Part shown: one piece after another, positions 1 to 6,439 of the stretch
Layout of the letters: each line of letters opens with the position of its first letter
Position numbering within the stretch: the stretch's first letter is position 1
NCBI GenBank assembly: GCA_017439615.1
Contig: JAFSIU010000079.1
Location: 1-8,264, forward strand
Reading direction: 5' to 3'
DNA from: Bacillota bacterium
GTDB lineage: Bacteria > Bacillota > Dehalobacteriia > UBA4068
DNA length: 8,264 nt
Position numbers and translations under genes: made by a program
Notes under the pieces: generated by a model
Databases searched by the model: none
What the model was told of the DNA's origin: nothing
Seen by the model: the letters and a program-made list of their open reading frames with translations, nothing else

Positions 1-1460
1 AGGCCTTCAATGAAGCGGGCGAGAGCATTCCTGTCCCCAAAACTTCGATTAGCGAAGTCTTGAAAAAAGGTCAGGAAATTCTGGTGCAGGTTTTCAAGGA
101 ACCTGTCGGCACCAAGGGTGCAAGGGTTACCACGCATCCCACACTTCCCGGGCGATATCTTGTTTTGATGCCCACTTCGCAATATATTGCTGTTTCCCGC
201 CGCATTGAAGACGAAAAGGAAAGAACAAGACTGAAGAAGATAATGGCAGAGCTTTTGCCTCCAGGTGTCGGTGTTATTGTCCGTACCGTTGCCTATGGTG
301 CAGAAAAGGAAGTTCTTGCAGCCGAGCTGAAATATCTTCTGCGTCTTTGGAAAAGAATTTTAGGCAGAGCGGCCGCCTCCAAAGCGCCTTCTCTCATTCA
401 TCAGGATATTGATCTTCTTCAGCGTATTATCCGTGATACCGGTATCGATGAGGTTGATGCCATTCTCATTGATATGCACGAGGACAGAGAAAAGATACTT
501 GATGTGATAGAAGGAATAGAGCCATCATTCAAGGATAAGGTTCATGTCCGCCAGGTTGATGACATTATGACAACTCTTGATATCCCGCAGCAGCTGAATA
601 AGGCACTCAATCGCAAGGTATGGCTTGACAGCGGCGGTTATATCATTATTGACCAGATGGAGGCTCTTACTGCCATCGATGTCAATACGGGCAAATATGT
701 CGGTGATTTCACACTTTCCGATACAGTTTTGCATACCAATCTCGAAGCGGTTGCCGAAATTGTGCGTCAGCTGCGTCTTCGCAATATCGGCGGCATCGTA
801 ATTGTCGATTTCATCGATATGGATTTCCCTGAGCATCGCGAACGTCTGCTGCAGGCATTGGAAGCTGAGATGAAGAAGGATAAGACCAAATCCTCTGTGC
901 TTGGTATGACTCAGCTCGGTCTGGTAGAAATCACAAGAAAGAAAAGCGGTCAGGAGCTGACGCATATTCTGGAAAAGGATTGTCCGTGCTGCCATGGCAA
1001 AGGCAGAGTTATCAGTGAGGAAATCGTTGCTCTGCAGATCAAAAGAGAATTGCAGGAGCTTGCATTGGAAACAGAGGCCCCCTGTCTTTTTGTCGAGGCT
1101 CATTCTGCTGCAGCAGCCTATTTGATCGGTCATATGGGCAGCAATCTGAATAATCTTGAAAAGAAGCTGAATAAGAAGATAGTCATACGCGGAAATAATA
1201 CCAGAGCCTTCAATGATTATGTTGTTCGTGCTTCTTATGAGGAAATTGATGAAAACCATTCTGCTCCTGTTTATGTCGGCGAACGCCTTTATATCAAGAT
1301 TGAAGAGCTGCACAGCGAAAGCTTTTATGACGGTATCGGCAGGATAAACGGTTTTGTTATTAACGTTGTTGACGGTGGCGCTTTAGTGGGCGAGACCGTG
1401 GAGGCAGAGATAACAGAGGTCAATCGCACCTTCGCCAAAGCAAAGCTGATCGAAAGATGA
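1..1460 (+). CDS. rng: Ribonuclease G/E family endoribonuclease, 5'-truncated by window edge
   Basis: This is the C-terminal part of an RNase E/G-type endoribonuclease, which cleaves single-stranded A/U-rich RNA during mRNA decay and rRNA maturation. The reading frame is open from base 3, so the start lies outside the window; the methionine-like TTG at 60 is an internal Leu codon. The window opens inside the S1 RNA-binding domain (GQEILVQVFKEP, then GTKGARVTT). The 5'-monophosphate sensor Arg-Thr pair is at 282-287 in VIVRTVAYG. The DNase I-like catalytic domain has both Mg-binding Asp residues, at 678-680 (TAIDVNTGK) and 807-809 (IVDFIDMD). The zinc-link motif reads CPCC at 981-992. After the small domain, about 1275-1457 encodes a TRAM-like beta-barrel (GRINGFVINVVDGG, then VNRTFAKAKLI). 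RNase G rather than RNase E is inferred because there is no long disordered degradosome scaffold. The gene stops 41 bases before the rplU promoter. Confidence 0.93.
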   Translation, partial: AFNEAGESIPVPKTSISEVLKKGQEILVQVFKEPVGTKGARVTTHPTLPGRYLVLMPTSQYIAVSRRIEDEKERTRLKKIMAELLPPGVGVIVRTVAYGAEKEVLAAELKYLLRLWKRILGRAAASKAPSLIHQDIDLLQRIIRDTGIDEVDAILIDMHEDREKILDVIEGIEPSFKDKVHVRQVDDIMTTLDIPQQLNKALNRKVWLDSGGYIIIDQMEALTAIDVNTGKYVGDFTLSDTVLHTNLEAVAEIVRQLRLRNIGGIVIVDFIDMDFPEHRERLLQALEAEMKKDKTKSSVLGMTQLGLVEITRKKSGQELTHILEKDCPCCHGKGRVISEEIVALQIKRELQELALETEAPCLFVEAHSAAAAYLIGHMGSNLNNLEKKLNKKIVIRGNNTRAFNDYVVRASYEEIDENHSAPVYVGERLYIKIEELHSESFYDGIGRINGFVINVVDGGALVGETVEAEITEVNRTFAKAKLIER

Positions 1461-1501
1461 ATTGCAGTGCAGAAAGCTCAGTTGCTATCGAGAAATTTTC
1501 A

Positions 1502-1530
1502 TTGACAAACCAAGGGTGATATGATATCAT
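1502..1530 (+). promoter_or_regulatory. Sigma-70/SigA-type promoter for rplU-rpmA
   Basis: A perfect -35 TTGACA at 1502-1507 is followed after 17 bases by -10 TATCAT at 1525-1530, giving an expected transcript start near 1537. The -10 lies inside a perfect 12-base palindrome, TATGATATCATA, at 1520-1531. The promoter starts 42 bases after the stop of the RNase gene, so rplU-rpmA has its own promoter even if some read-through from upstream occurs. No terminator was seen between the RNase gene and this promoter. Confidence 0.8.
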
Positions 1531-1536
1531 ACCTTG

Positions 1537-1627
1537 AGTGTATTGCTACACCGCACTGAATGGGTATGCAAGTGTCGGCAACGACCACCTTTATCGGGCG
1601 AGTCTATTAAGTAGGGGAGGTGCAATA
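1537..1627 (+). promoter_or_regulatory. Ribosomal protein L21-type leader
   Basis: The roughly 90-base untranslated stretch before rplU resembles the L21 leader described upstream of rplU in Bacillota; the GGGCGAGTCTA segment near 1596-1606 is the part that looks most like that family to me. A short hairpin with a GNRA-type loop is visible: GTCG (1574-1577), loop GCAA, CGAC (1582-1585). The next bases, CACCT (1586-1590), are complementary to AGGTG (1618-1622) in the rplU ribosome binding site, and two G-U pairs can extend the helix inward. CACT (1554-1557) can also pair with AGTG (1571-1574). The family role is taken to be feedback control of L21 synthesis by the protein; the sequestration mechanism here is inferred by eye, without a folding calculation. 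Confidence 0.7.
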
Positions 1628-1939
1628 ATGTACGCTATTATGGAAACCGGTGGCAAGCAATATAAGGTTGCAGTCGGCGATATGGTAAATGTTGAACTTT
1701 TGCCTGTTGAAGCTGATCAGACCATCACCATCGACAAGGTCATTGCTATCGTCAATGATGACAACACTGTTGTCGGCAATCCTTATGTCGTGGGTGCAAT
1801 TGTTACTTGCAAGGTAATCGAAAACGGTAAAGCTAAAAAGGTCATCGTATTCAAATACAAGGCCAAAAAGAATATCCGTAAGAAAAACGGCCATCGTCAG
1901 CCGTTTACCAAATTGCAGATCGAAGCAATCAATGCTTAA
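1628..1939 (+). CDS. rplU: 50S ribosomal protein L21
   Basis: This gene encodes L21, a 23S rRNA-binding protein of the large ribosomal subunit. The product is 103 aa, the usual bacterial length, and shows the family start [14 protein letters not shown], the central [11 protein letters not shown] region and the basic C-terminal tract [23 protein letters not shown]. The frame is open upstream to an ATG at 1538, but those extra 30 residues are leader sequence: ATG 1628 has the ribosome binding site GGGGAGGTG at 1614-1622 with 5 bases of spacing and gives the conserved N-terminus. It forms an operon with rpmA, which begins 33 bases downstream. No gene for the Prp protease sits between the two, unlike many Bacillota. 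Confidence 0.98.
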   Translation: MYAIMETGGKQYKVAVGDMVNVELLPVEADQTITIDKVIAIVNDDNTVVGNPYVVGAIVTCKVIENGKAKKVIVFKYKAKKNIRKKNGHRQPFTKLQIEAINA

Positions 1940-1956
1940 TTATTCTTCCACGAAAT

Positions 1957-1965
1957 AAGGAGGTG
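1957..1965 (+). promoter_or_regulatory. Strong ribosome binding site deciding the L27 start
   Basis: AAGGAGGTG lies 7 bases before the ATG at 1973. It decides the L27 start: the frame has no stop immediately upstream, but there is no ATG, GTG or TTG in frame between the rplU stop and 1973, so a longer L27 with an N-terminal extension cannot be built from a normal start codon. Confidence 0.85.
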
Positions 1966-1972
1966 GGATTTA

Positions 1973-2236
1973 ATGGCTCATAAAAAGGCAGGCGGTAGTT
2001 CGCGTAACGGTCGCGATAGTGAATCTAAACGTCTTGGCTTAAAAAGACATGACGGCCAGCTGGTAACCGCCGGCAGCATTTTGGTCCGTCAGCGCGGCAC
2101 TCATTTCCATCCCGGCACCAATGTTGGTATCGGTAAGGATGATACTCTCTTTGCTACTATCGATGGTAAAGTAAAGTTTGAGAAAAAAGGTGCAGGCAAG
2201 AGACAAGTCAGCGTATATGCTGTAGAAACTATGTAA
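1973..2236 (+). CDS. rpmA: 50S ribosomal protein L27, without cleavable N-terminal extension
   Basis: This gene encodes L27, a large-subunit protein whose flexible N-terminus reaches toward the peptidyl-transferase centre. The product is 87 aa. It begins [22 protein letters not shown], directly with the conserved core, and carries the family signature [24 protein letters not shown] followed by VKFEKKG. Many Bacillota make L27 with an extra segment of about nine residues ending in FA, which the Prp cysteine protease removes; neither that segment nor a prp gene is present here. It is the last gene of the rplU unit, followed by an intrinsic terminator. The obg gene often found after rpmA is absent. 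Confidence 0.98.
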   Translation: MAHKKAGGSSRNGRDSESKRLGLKRHDGQLVTAGSILVRQRGTHFHPGTNVGIGKDDTLFATIDGKVKFEKKGAGKRQVSVYAVETM

Positions 2237-2253
2237 GCTTTATTCAAGCGTAA

Positions 2254-2310
2254 AAAGCGTTTAGTAGGGTGTTTTTGGATTGCCCTGCTAAACGCTTTGT
2301 TATTATTCCG
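2254..2310 (+). terminator. Intrinsic terminator after rpmA
   Basis: A 17-bp stem pairs 2254-2270 with 2282-2298. The base is AAAGCGTTTAG against CTAAACGCTTT, the stem continues through AGGG/CCCT, and two G-U wobbles are included. The loop is 11 bases (2271-2281). The tail, GTTATTATT, is only moderately T-rich. It starts 18 bases after the rpmA stop and separates this operon from the DegV gene. Confidence 0.8.
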
Positions 2311-2341
2311 GGAATTTGGTCATGAATATGCTCTGCCCTTT

Positions 2342-2370
2342 TTGAAATGCGGCAGTTGATATTGTATTAT
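2342..2370 (+). promoter_or_regulatory. Probable promoter for the DegV-family gene
   Basis: TTGAAA at 2342-2347 and TATTAT at 2365-2370 are separated by 17 bases, a good match to a SigA-type promoter. The predicted transcript start near 2377 would leave a leader of only about 16 bases before ATG 2393. The ribosome binding site on that leader is weak (TAGGGTG at 2382-2388). The preceding terminator makes a promoter here necessary. Confidence 0.55.
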
Positions 2371-2392
2371 TAAGATAATGGTAGGGTGAACT

Positions 2393-3241
2393 ATGGGAAA
2401 TTCTGATTTGACTTTCAAAATCGTTGCCGATTCTTCTGCTGATTTGTTGGAATTCGAAGGTGTGGATTTTGCTTCCACTCCCTTGAAAATCATCACTGCA
2501 GAAAAAGAATATGTTGATGATGCCAAGCTTAATGTTGCGCAAATGGTAGAAGATTTGCTTCACTATTCCGGCAAATCCTCAACTTCCTGCCCAAGTGTAG
2601 GCGAATGGATTGAGGCATTCGGTGATGCTGACAGAGTTTTTGCCATCACCATCACAGGTACTCTTTCCGGCAGCTATAATGCAGCCTGCAGCGCAAGAGA
2701 TGCTTATCTGGAAGCACATCCTGACAGAAAAGTCTTTGTTATCAATTCTCTTTCGACCGGTCCTGAGATGAAGCTCGTTATGGAAAAAATCCGCGAGAGT
2801 ATTGCCGCAGGCAAGAGCTATGAGGAAATTTGTGATATAGTCAATGAATACCGCAAACATACAGGTCTTCTTTTTGTTCTCGAATCCATGAAAAACCTCG
2901 CCAATAATGGCAGAGTCAGCCCCATCGTTGCCAAAGCAGCAGGCCTTTTGGGTATCAGAGTTGTAGGTCGTGCCAGCGACAGAGGAGATCTTGAGCAGTT
3001 GGATAAATGCCGCGGTGAGAAAAAGGCATTGGAAACAATCGTTCGCCGTTTGAAATCCCTTGGCTGCAATGGCGGCAAGATCAGAATTGCACATTGTCTG
3101 AATGAGGGTGCAGCCTTGAAGCTCAAGGAGCTTATCGCAGCGGAATTTTCTAAGGTTCAGGTCGAGATATATAAATGCGGCGGTCTTTGCAGTTTTTATG
3201 CTGAAAAAGGCGGTATGCTTATCGGCTATGAATCCCTCTAA
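2393..3241 (+). CDS. DegV family (fatty-acid-binding fold) protein, variant C-terminus
   Basis: The 282-aa product belongs to the DegV/EDD family; characterised members (FakB) bind a fatty acid and present it to the kinase FakA. N-terminal hallmarks are FKIVADSSADL (8-18), STSCPSVGEW (63-72; the usual form is TSQPS), ITGTLSGSYNAA (87-98) and VINSLSTGPE (116-125). The middle has NNGRVS (171-176) followed by AAGLLGIR. The C-terminal segment that usually ends in a lipid-site HTGPG-like motif instead reads KCGGLCSFYAEKGGMLIGYE (261-280), which I recall from a subgroup in anaerobic Clostridia. ATG 2393 is the only reasonable start, since an ATG at 2378 runs into a stop after three codons. No fakA-like gene lies nearby, so fatty-acid binding is a family inference and the ligand is unknown. 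The gene is monocistronic between its promoter and a strong terminator. Confidence 0.9.
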   Translation: MGNSDLTFKIVADSSADLLEFEGVDFASTPLKIITAEKEYVDDAKLNVAQMVEDLLHYSGKSSTSCPSVGEWIEAFGDADRVFAITITGTLSGSYNAACSARDAYLEAHPDRKVFVINSLSTGPEMKLVMEKIRESIAAGKSYEEICDIVNEYRKHTGLLFVLESMKNLANNGRVSPIVAKAAGLLGIRVVGRASDRGDLEQLDKCRGEKKALETIVRRLKSLGCNGGKIRIAHCLNEGAALKLKELIAAEFSKVQVEIYKCGGLCSFYAEKGGMLIGYESL

Positions 3242-3260
3242 TCAAATGTTGTATATTTCA

Positions 3261-3287
3261 AACCCCGCTTGAAAGCGGGGTTTTGTT
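3261..3287 (+). terminator. Intrinsic terminator after the DegV gene
   Basis: A compact GC-rich hairpin pairs AACCCCGC (3261-3268) with GCGGGGTT (3275-3282) around a TTGAAA loop. It runs into TTTTGTT at 3281-3287. It lies 19 bases after the DegV stop codon. Confidence 0.92.
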
Positions 3288-3479
3288 ATGCCTCCGACCG
3301 TTTAGCAGCTTAATTCTGCTGCCTGCAAACAAGGCATATTTCAATATATGCCGCAGCTTTGCTTCTTGTCCGGTGCAATATCGCTTGTTTGTGGCAGAAA
3401 ACATGCAAAATAATAATCTTGGCAGGAATTCGGCCTTTTTCTGCGAATTATCTAAAGAAAATATTTTCGGAGTATGAAT
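3288..3479. other. Intergenic region with two small hairpins, no credible gene
   Basis: About 190 bases lie between the DegV terminator and nth. Two small inverted repeats are visible: AGCAG (3304-3308) with CTGCT (3316-3320), and GGCATAT (3333-3339) with ATATGCC (3346-3352). A weak promoter candidate for nth is TTGTGG at 3389-3394 with TAATAA at 3411-3416 (16-base spacing). An open frame at 3283-3477 starts inside the terminator, has no ribosome binding site and resembles no family, so it is not called. I recognise no known RNA here. Confidence 0.4.
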
Positions 3480-4097
3480 ATGTCAGTGAAAAAGATATTG
3501 GATATTTTGGAGCAGGAATATCATGATACCGAATCGGCATTGCATTTTGCCAGTGTTTTTCAATTGCTGATCGCGGTCATTCTTTCTGCCCAGACAAATG
3601 ACAATCAGGTCAATAAGATAACCGCCCCTCTTTTTGCGGAATATCCCGATTGTCTGTCTCTCAGCAAACTTTCTGCCGCAGAATTGGAACAGAAGATAAA
3701 AACCTGCGGTCTATATAAGAATAAGGCGCAGAATATTGCTGCCTGCTGCAAGATGCTGCTTGATGAATATAACGGGGAGGTCCCTCGCGACAGAGAAGCG
3801 CTGATGAAGCTTCCCGGTGTCGGCAGAAAAACTGCCAATGTCGTTCTTTCCGTCGGCTTTGGCGAACCTGCTTTGGCTGTTGATACTCATGTTTTCAGAG
3901 TGTCAAACAGGCTTGGGCTTGCCAATGGTAAAACCCCCGATTCTGTTGAACAGCAGCTTTGCTCAGTTATCCCGCGTGCAAAATGGGCACAGGCGCATCA
4001 TTGGCTGATATGGCACGGACGCCGTGTCTGCAATGCCCAAAAGCCTAAGTGTTCTGAATGTAAGCTGGCAGCTCTTTGTCCCTCAGTCGTTGAATAA
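3480..4097 (+). CDS. nth: Endonuclease III (base-excision DNA glycosylase/AP lyase)
   Basis: Endonuclease III removes oxidised pyrimidines from DNA and nicks the resulting abasic site. The 205-aa product is full length for the family. The helix-hairpin-helix is LPGVGRKTANVVLS (111-124), with the catalytic Lys at 117, and the catalytic Asp is D135 in AVDTHVFRV. The C-terminal [4Fe-4S] ligands are all present with the classic C-X6-C-X2-C-X5-C spacing: Cys 184, 191, 194 and 200. An earlier ATG at 3474 is in frame, but it sits one base after GGAG (3469-3472), whereas ATG 3480 has 7-base spacing, so 3480 is preferred. The S41 protease gene starts 14 bases after the stop and is probably cotranscribed. 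The residues needed for glycosylase and lyase activity are all visible, so an active enzyme is expected. Confidence 0.96.
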   Translation: MSVKKILDILEQEYHDTESALHFASVFQLLIAVILSAQTNDNQVNKITAPLFAEYPDCLSLSKLSAAELEQKIKTCGLYKNKAQNIAACCKMLLDEYNGEVPRDREALMKLPGVGRKTANVVLSVGFGEPALAVDTHVFRVSNRLGLANGKTPDSVEQQLCSVIPRAKWAQAHHWLIWHGRRVCNAQKPKCSECKLAALCPSVVE

Positions 4098-4111
4098 GAA
4101 AGGATGAAAAA

Positions 4112-5635
4112 ATGAAAAAGCTTAATAAACTCAATAAACTGTTTTTGGTTTTTTGTTTATCTTTGATGCTGCTTTTCTCTGTTGTTCCTGTTTTGGCAGC
4201 AGATGAAACCATAAAAGAAGAAAGTGCCGTTGAGGGCATTGTTCAGAATGATTTATTCAATGCAATTTTCTATGTTTCATATTATTCCTTGTTTGATCTT
4301 GATGGCAGCATCTATGACTGCGAAGATGTAGAAAGCCTGATGGCCGCTGTTGCTGAGGTCGATCAATGGGCACGCTATTATAGCCCCGAATCCTATAAGA
4401 CATATATCGAAAGTCTTGAAGGTGAGAAAATCGGTATCGGTATATACTATCTTCTTGAAGACGGCTCTGTGAATGTCAGCAGCCTTGTCAAAGGGGCGGC
4501 AGCAGAAAAAGCGGGCGTGCTTGCAGGGGATAAAATTATAACTGTTGACGGGCGCAAGATTGCCGATATGACAGATATTGAGGTTACAGCTGCTTTTGCA
4601 GGCGAAGAGGGAACTGAAGTGAATATTACTTTGCTGCGCGGTGAGCAGGAATTGGCATTGACTCTTGTTCGTGCGAAATTCACTCTGCAGTCTGTTTTTT
4701 ATGAGGTTTGGGAGGATAATGTCGGCTATGTCCGTATCGAGCATTTCACCGAACAGACCGGTGATGAGCTGATGTTTGCCTATTTTGATATGATGGCGCA
4801 GGGGATAGAGGGTATGATACTCGATCTGCGTTTTTGTCCCGGTGGCACTATGAATGGTGCGGTTGATGTTATCAGCCTTCTGTGCGATGCAGATCCTGCC
4901 ATCATTCTTGAGTATAAAGACGCTTTTTCCACCTATGACCGCAGCCTCAGCAATATGATCAAGCTTCCCCTTGTTACATTGGTCAATGAAACAAGCGCCA
5001 GCGCCTCGGAGCTTGTCGCAGGAACTCTGCAGGATTGCAGCCGCAGTATAATTATCGGTACACAAACCTATGGCAAGGGTGTTATGCAGAATGTTTTCTC
5101 CTTGCCCTCCGGCGCCGGAATGGCTTTTACCACTGCCAAATATCGCACAGTCGGTTGGCAGGATGTGCATGAACAAAACGGCATCTTCCCCAATATCCAT
5201 ATCTCAGATTATGATGCTCAGACCGAAAAAGCCATAGAAATTTTGAAATTGCAGCAAAAGGTCAGCAACACTTTGGTTTTCGATTATGGCAGCAGGGAAG
5301 TTCTCTGTGATAACGCTGTCCGCAGCTTTAACAATGCTCCGTTTGCATATTTCGGCACATCTTATCTGCCTCTGCGCGAGACACTCAGTGCTCTTGGCTA
5401 TGAAATGTTTGTGCAGGAGGGCTTGATATATATTTCCGATGGTATGGAAAGAATAATTCTTGATCCTGAAGCCTCTTGTGCAACCGAGAAAAAGCTGACA
5501 AAGGCTGTTGATTGCAGTGTGGTTGACGGTGTTGTTTATGTCGGAACTTCTTTTTGGCGTGATTTCATTGATTGTACTCTCATCTGGGATGAATGCACAG
5601 GCAGCCTTACTCTCAGCAAGGCATCTCAGCAATAA
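4112..5635 (+). CDS. Exported S41 carboxy-terminal processing protease with PDZ and copper-amine-oxidase-like domains
   Basis: This 507-aa serine protease of the CtpA/CtpB (S41) family is predicted to act outside the cytoplasmic membrane. A signal peptide covers about residues 1-29 (basic MKKLNKLNK, hydrophobic core, cleavage near VLA-A). A PDZ domain spans about 105-190 (GIGIYYLLEDG, then AGVLAGDKIITVDG). The protease core is about 200-365. The catalytic triad is inferred by alignment with B. subtilis CtpB: Ser297 in SASASE, Lys322 in TYGKG and Gln326, with Ser-Lys spacing of 25 and Lys-Gln spacing of 4 as in CtpB. LRFCPGG (239-245) matches the family's LRxNPGG with Cys for Asn. Residues about 395-503 resemble the copper-amine-oxidase N-terminal-like repeat of Bacillota exported proteins (SYLPLRETLSALGY, 417-430). 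ATG 4112 follows AAAGGATG; the ATG at 4104 gives only three codons. Substrates cannot be told from the sequence. Confidence 0.92.
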   Translation: MKKLNKLNKLFLVFCLSLMLLFSVVPVLAADETIKEESAVEGIVQNDLFNAIFYVSYYSLFDLDGSIYDCEDVESLMAAVAEVDQWARYYSPESYKTYIESLEGEKIGIGIYYLLEDGSVNVSSLVKGAAAEKAGVLAGDKIITVDGRKIADMTDIEVTAAFAGEEGTEVNITLLRGEQELALTLVRAKFTLQSVFYEVWEDNVGYVRIEHFTEQTGDELMFAYFDMMAQGIEGMILDLRFCPGGTMNGAVDVISLLCDADPAIILEYKDAFSTYDRSLSNMIKLPLVTLVNETSASASELVAGTLQDCSRSIIIGTQTYGKGVMQNVFSLPSGAGMAFTTAKYRTVGWQDVHEQNGIFPNIHISDYDAQTEKAIEILKLQQKVSNTLVFDYGSREVLCDNAVRSFNNAPFAYFGTSYLPLRETLSALGYEMFVQEGLIYISDGMERIILDPEASCATEKKLTKAVDCSVVDGVVYVGTSFWRDFIDCTLIWDECTGSLTLSKASQQ

Positions 5636-5667
5636 TCGGCATATCAGTATAAATATGGGAAAAATAC

Positions 5668-5696
5668 TTGGAATTTATGTCGAAATGGTATATTAT
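5668..5696 (+). promoter_or_regulatory. Probable promoter for the thioredoxin-malic enzyme-deacylase operon
   Basis: TTGGAA at 5668-5673 and TATTAT at 5691-5696 are separated by 17 bases. The predicted transcript start is near 5703, giving a leader of about 42 bases before ATG 5745. No terminator hairpin was seen between the S41 gene and this promoter, so read-through from nth/S41 is also possible. Confidence 0.55.
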
Positions 5697-5744
5697 ATTT
5701 AGAAAAGCATTTCGCTGAAGAATTTTTGAAAAAGAGGGAGATTT

Positions 5745-6428
5745 ATGGAACAATATCCTTTGGACAGCCGCACTTTGCTAAAAAATCTTGAAAACGGGCA
5801 GCAGCCAAAGAAAATGTCAAAGAAAGCAAAATGGCTTCTTTTTGCTGCTATTGCATTGATTGCTGTTTTGACCTTGGTTACTCATATGCTGGAAGAAAAA
5901 CGTATTGAGGAAGCAAGGGAAAACGGCACGCTTGTCTATTATATGCCTCAAATAACAATGTTTGATTTTGAAGATGGCAAGGCGCATTCTCTGGCTGAAT
6001 ATTATAATACCGAGGTTCCTTTGGTGCTGAATCTTTGGACCTCCTGGTGCGAGCCCTGCGTCAAAGAGCTGGAGGCATTTGACAAGGTCAAGACTCAGTA
6101 TGGCGACAAGGTACAATTTGTTTTTATCAGTATTGTCGATGGTGCCGAAGAAATAATTGACACTGCAAAAAAGGCCATTGACGATTGCGGCTATGATTTC
6201 AATTTCTATTATGATGATACAGGCAGGATCGCAGATTCGCTTGCTATGACAAAAGTACCGCTCACCATCTTCCTTTATGGTGATAATGGCTATGTTGCTG
6301 CACCTCAGCAGGGAGGACTCGATGAGGATTTGATTATTGAAGGCATTGAACGCGCCTTTGATGATATGGAAGAAATGAAACAATATAATGTTCAGACAAA
6401 TATCTTTGAACACAATCACAGTCATTAG
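5745..6428 (+). CDS. Membrane-anchored TlpA/ResA-like thioredoxin-fold protein
   Basis: The 227-aa product is a thiol-disulfide oxidoreductase-like protein anchored in the membrane with its thioredoxin domain outside. A basic N-terminal stretch (KKMSKKAKW, 22-30) precedes one transmembrane segment at about 30-47, and the domain follows from about 65. The active site is WTSWCEPCVKELE (98-110) with the CEPC cysteines at 102 and 105, and the cis-Pro loop is TKVPLT (169-174). WCxPC with extra N-terminal sequence is the TlpA/ResA type, which usually keeps cysteines reduced for cytochrome maturation or reduces exported disulfides. No cytochrome or ccd gene is nearby, so the partner is unknown. The tail ends HNHSH. 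The ribosome binding site GAGGGAG is at 5734-5740. The TAG stop is part of the TAGGAGA ribosome binding site of the malic enzyme gene, which implies close cotranscription. Confidence 0.88.
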   Translation: MEQYPLDSRTLLKNLENGQQPKKMSKKAKWLLFAAIALIAVLTLVTHMLEEKRIEEARENGTLVYYMPQITMFDFEDGKAHSLAEYYNTEVPLVLNLWTSWCEPCVKELEAFDKVKTQYGDKVQFVFISIVDGAEEIIDTAKKAIDDCGYDFNFYYDDTGRIADSLAMTKVPLTIFLYGDNGYVAAPQQGGLDEDLIIEGIERAFDDMEEMKQYNVQTNIFEHNHSH

Positions 6429-6439
6429 GAGAATTGAAA

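Noticed and set aside
1538..1627. 30-residue N-terminal extension of L21
   Set aside because: The bases form the L21-type leader, there is no ribosome binding site at 1538, and ATG 1628 has a strong one and gives the conserved N-terminus.
3283..3477. Open frame of 64 codons between the DegV gene and nth
   Set aside because: It starts inside the DegV terminator, has no ribosome binding site, resembles no family I know and runs into the nth start region.
4104..4115. Three-codon frame (Met-Lys-Lys-stop) whose TGA overlaps the S41 start ATG
   Set aside because: It could be a translational coupling device, but the A-rich sequence makes it likely by chance and it shares the same ribosome binding site.
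4121..4140. Short near-tandem AATAAACT repeat at the start of the S41 gene
   Set aside because: It only encodes the repeated Leu-Asn-Lys of the basic signal peptide start; two short copies are not a meaningful repeat.
4277..5200. Long - strand open frame opposite the S41 gene, and similar ones opposite the RNase and malic enzyme genes
   Set aside because: They are shadows of strongly supported + strand genes, with no family resemblance and no start signals.
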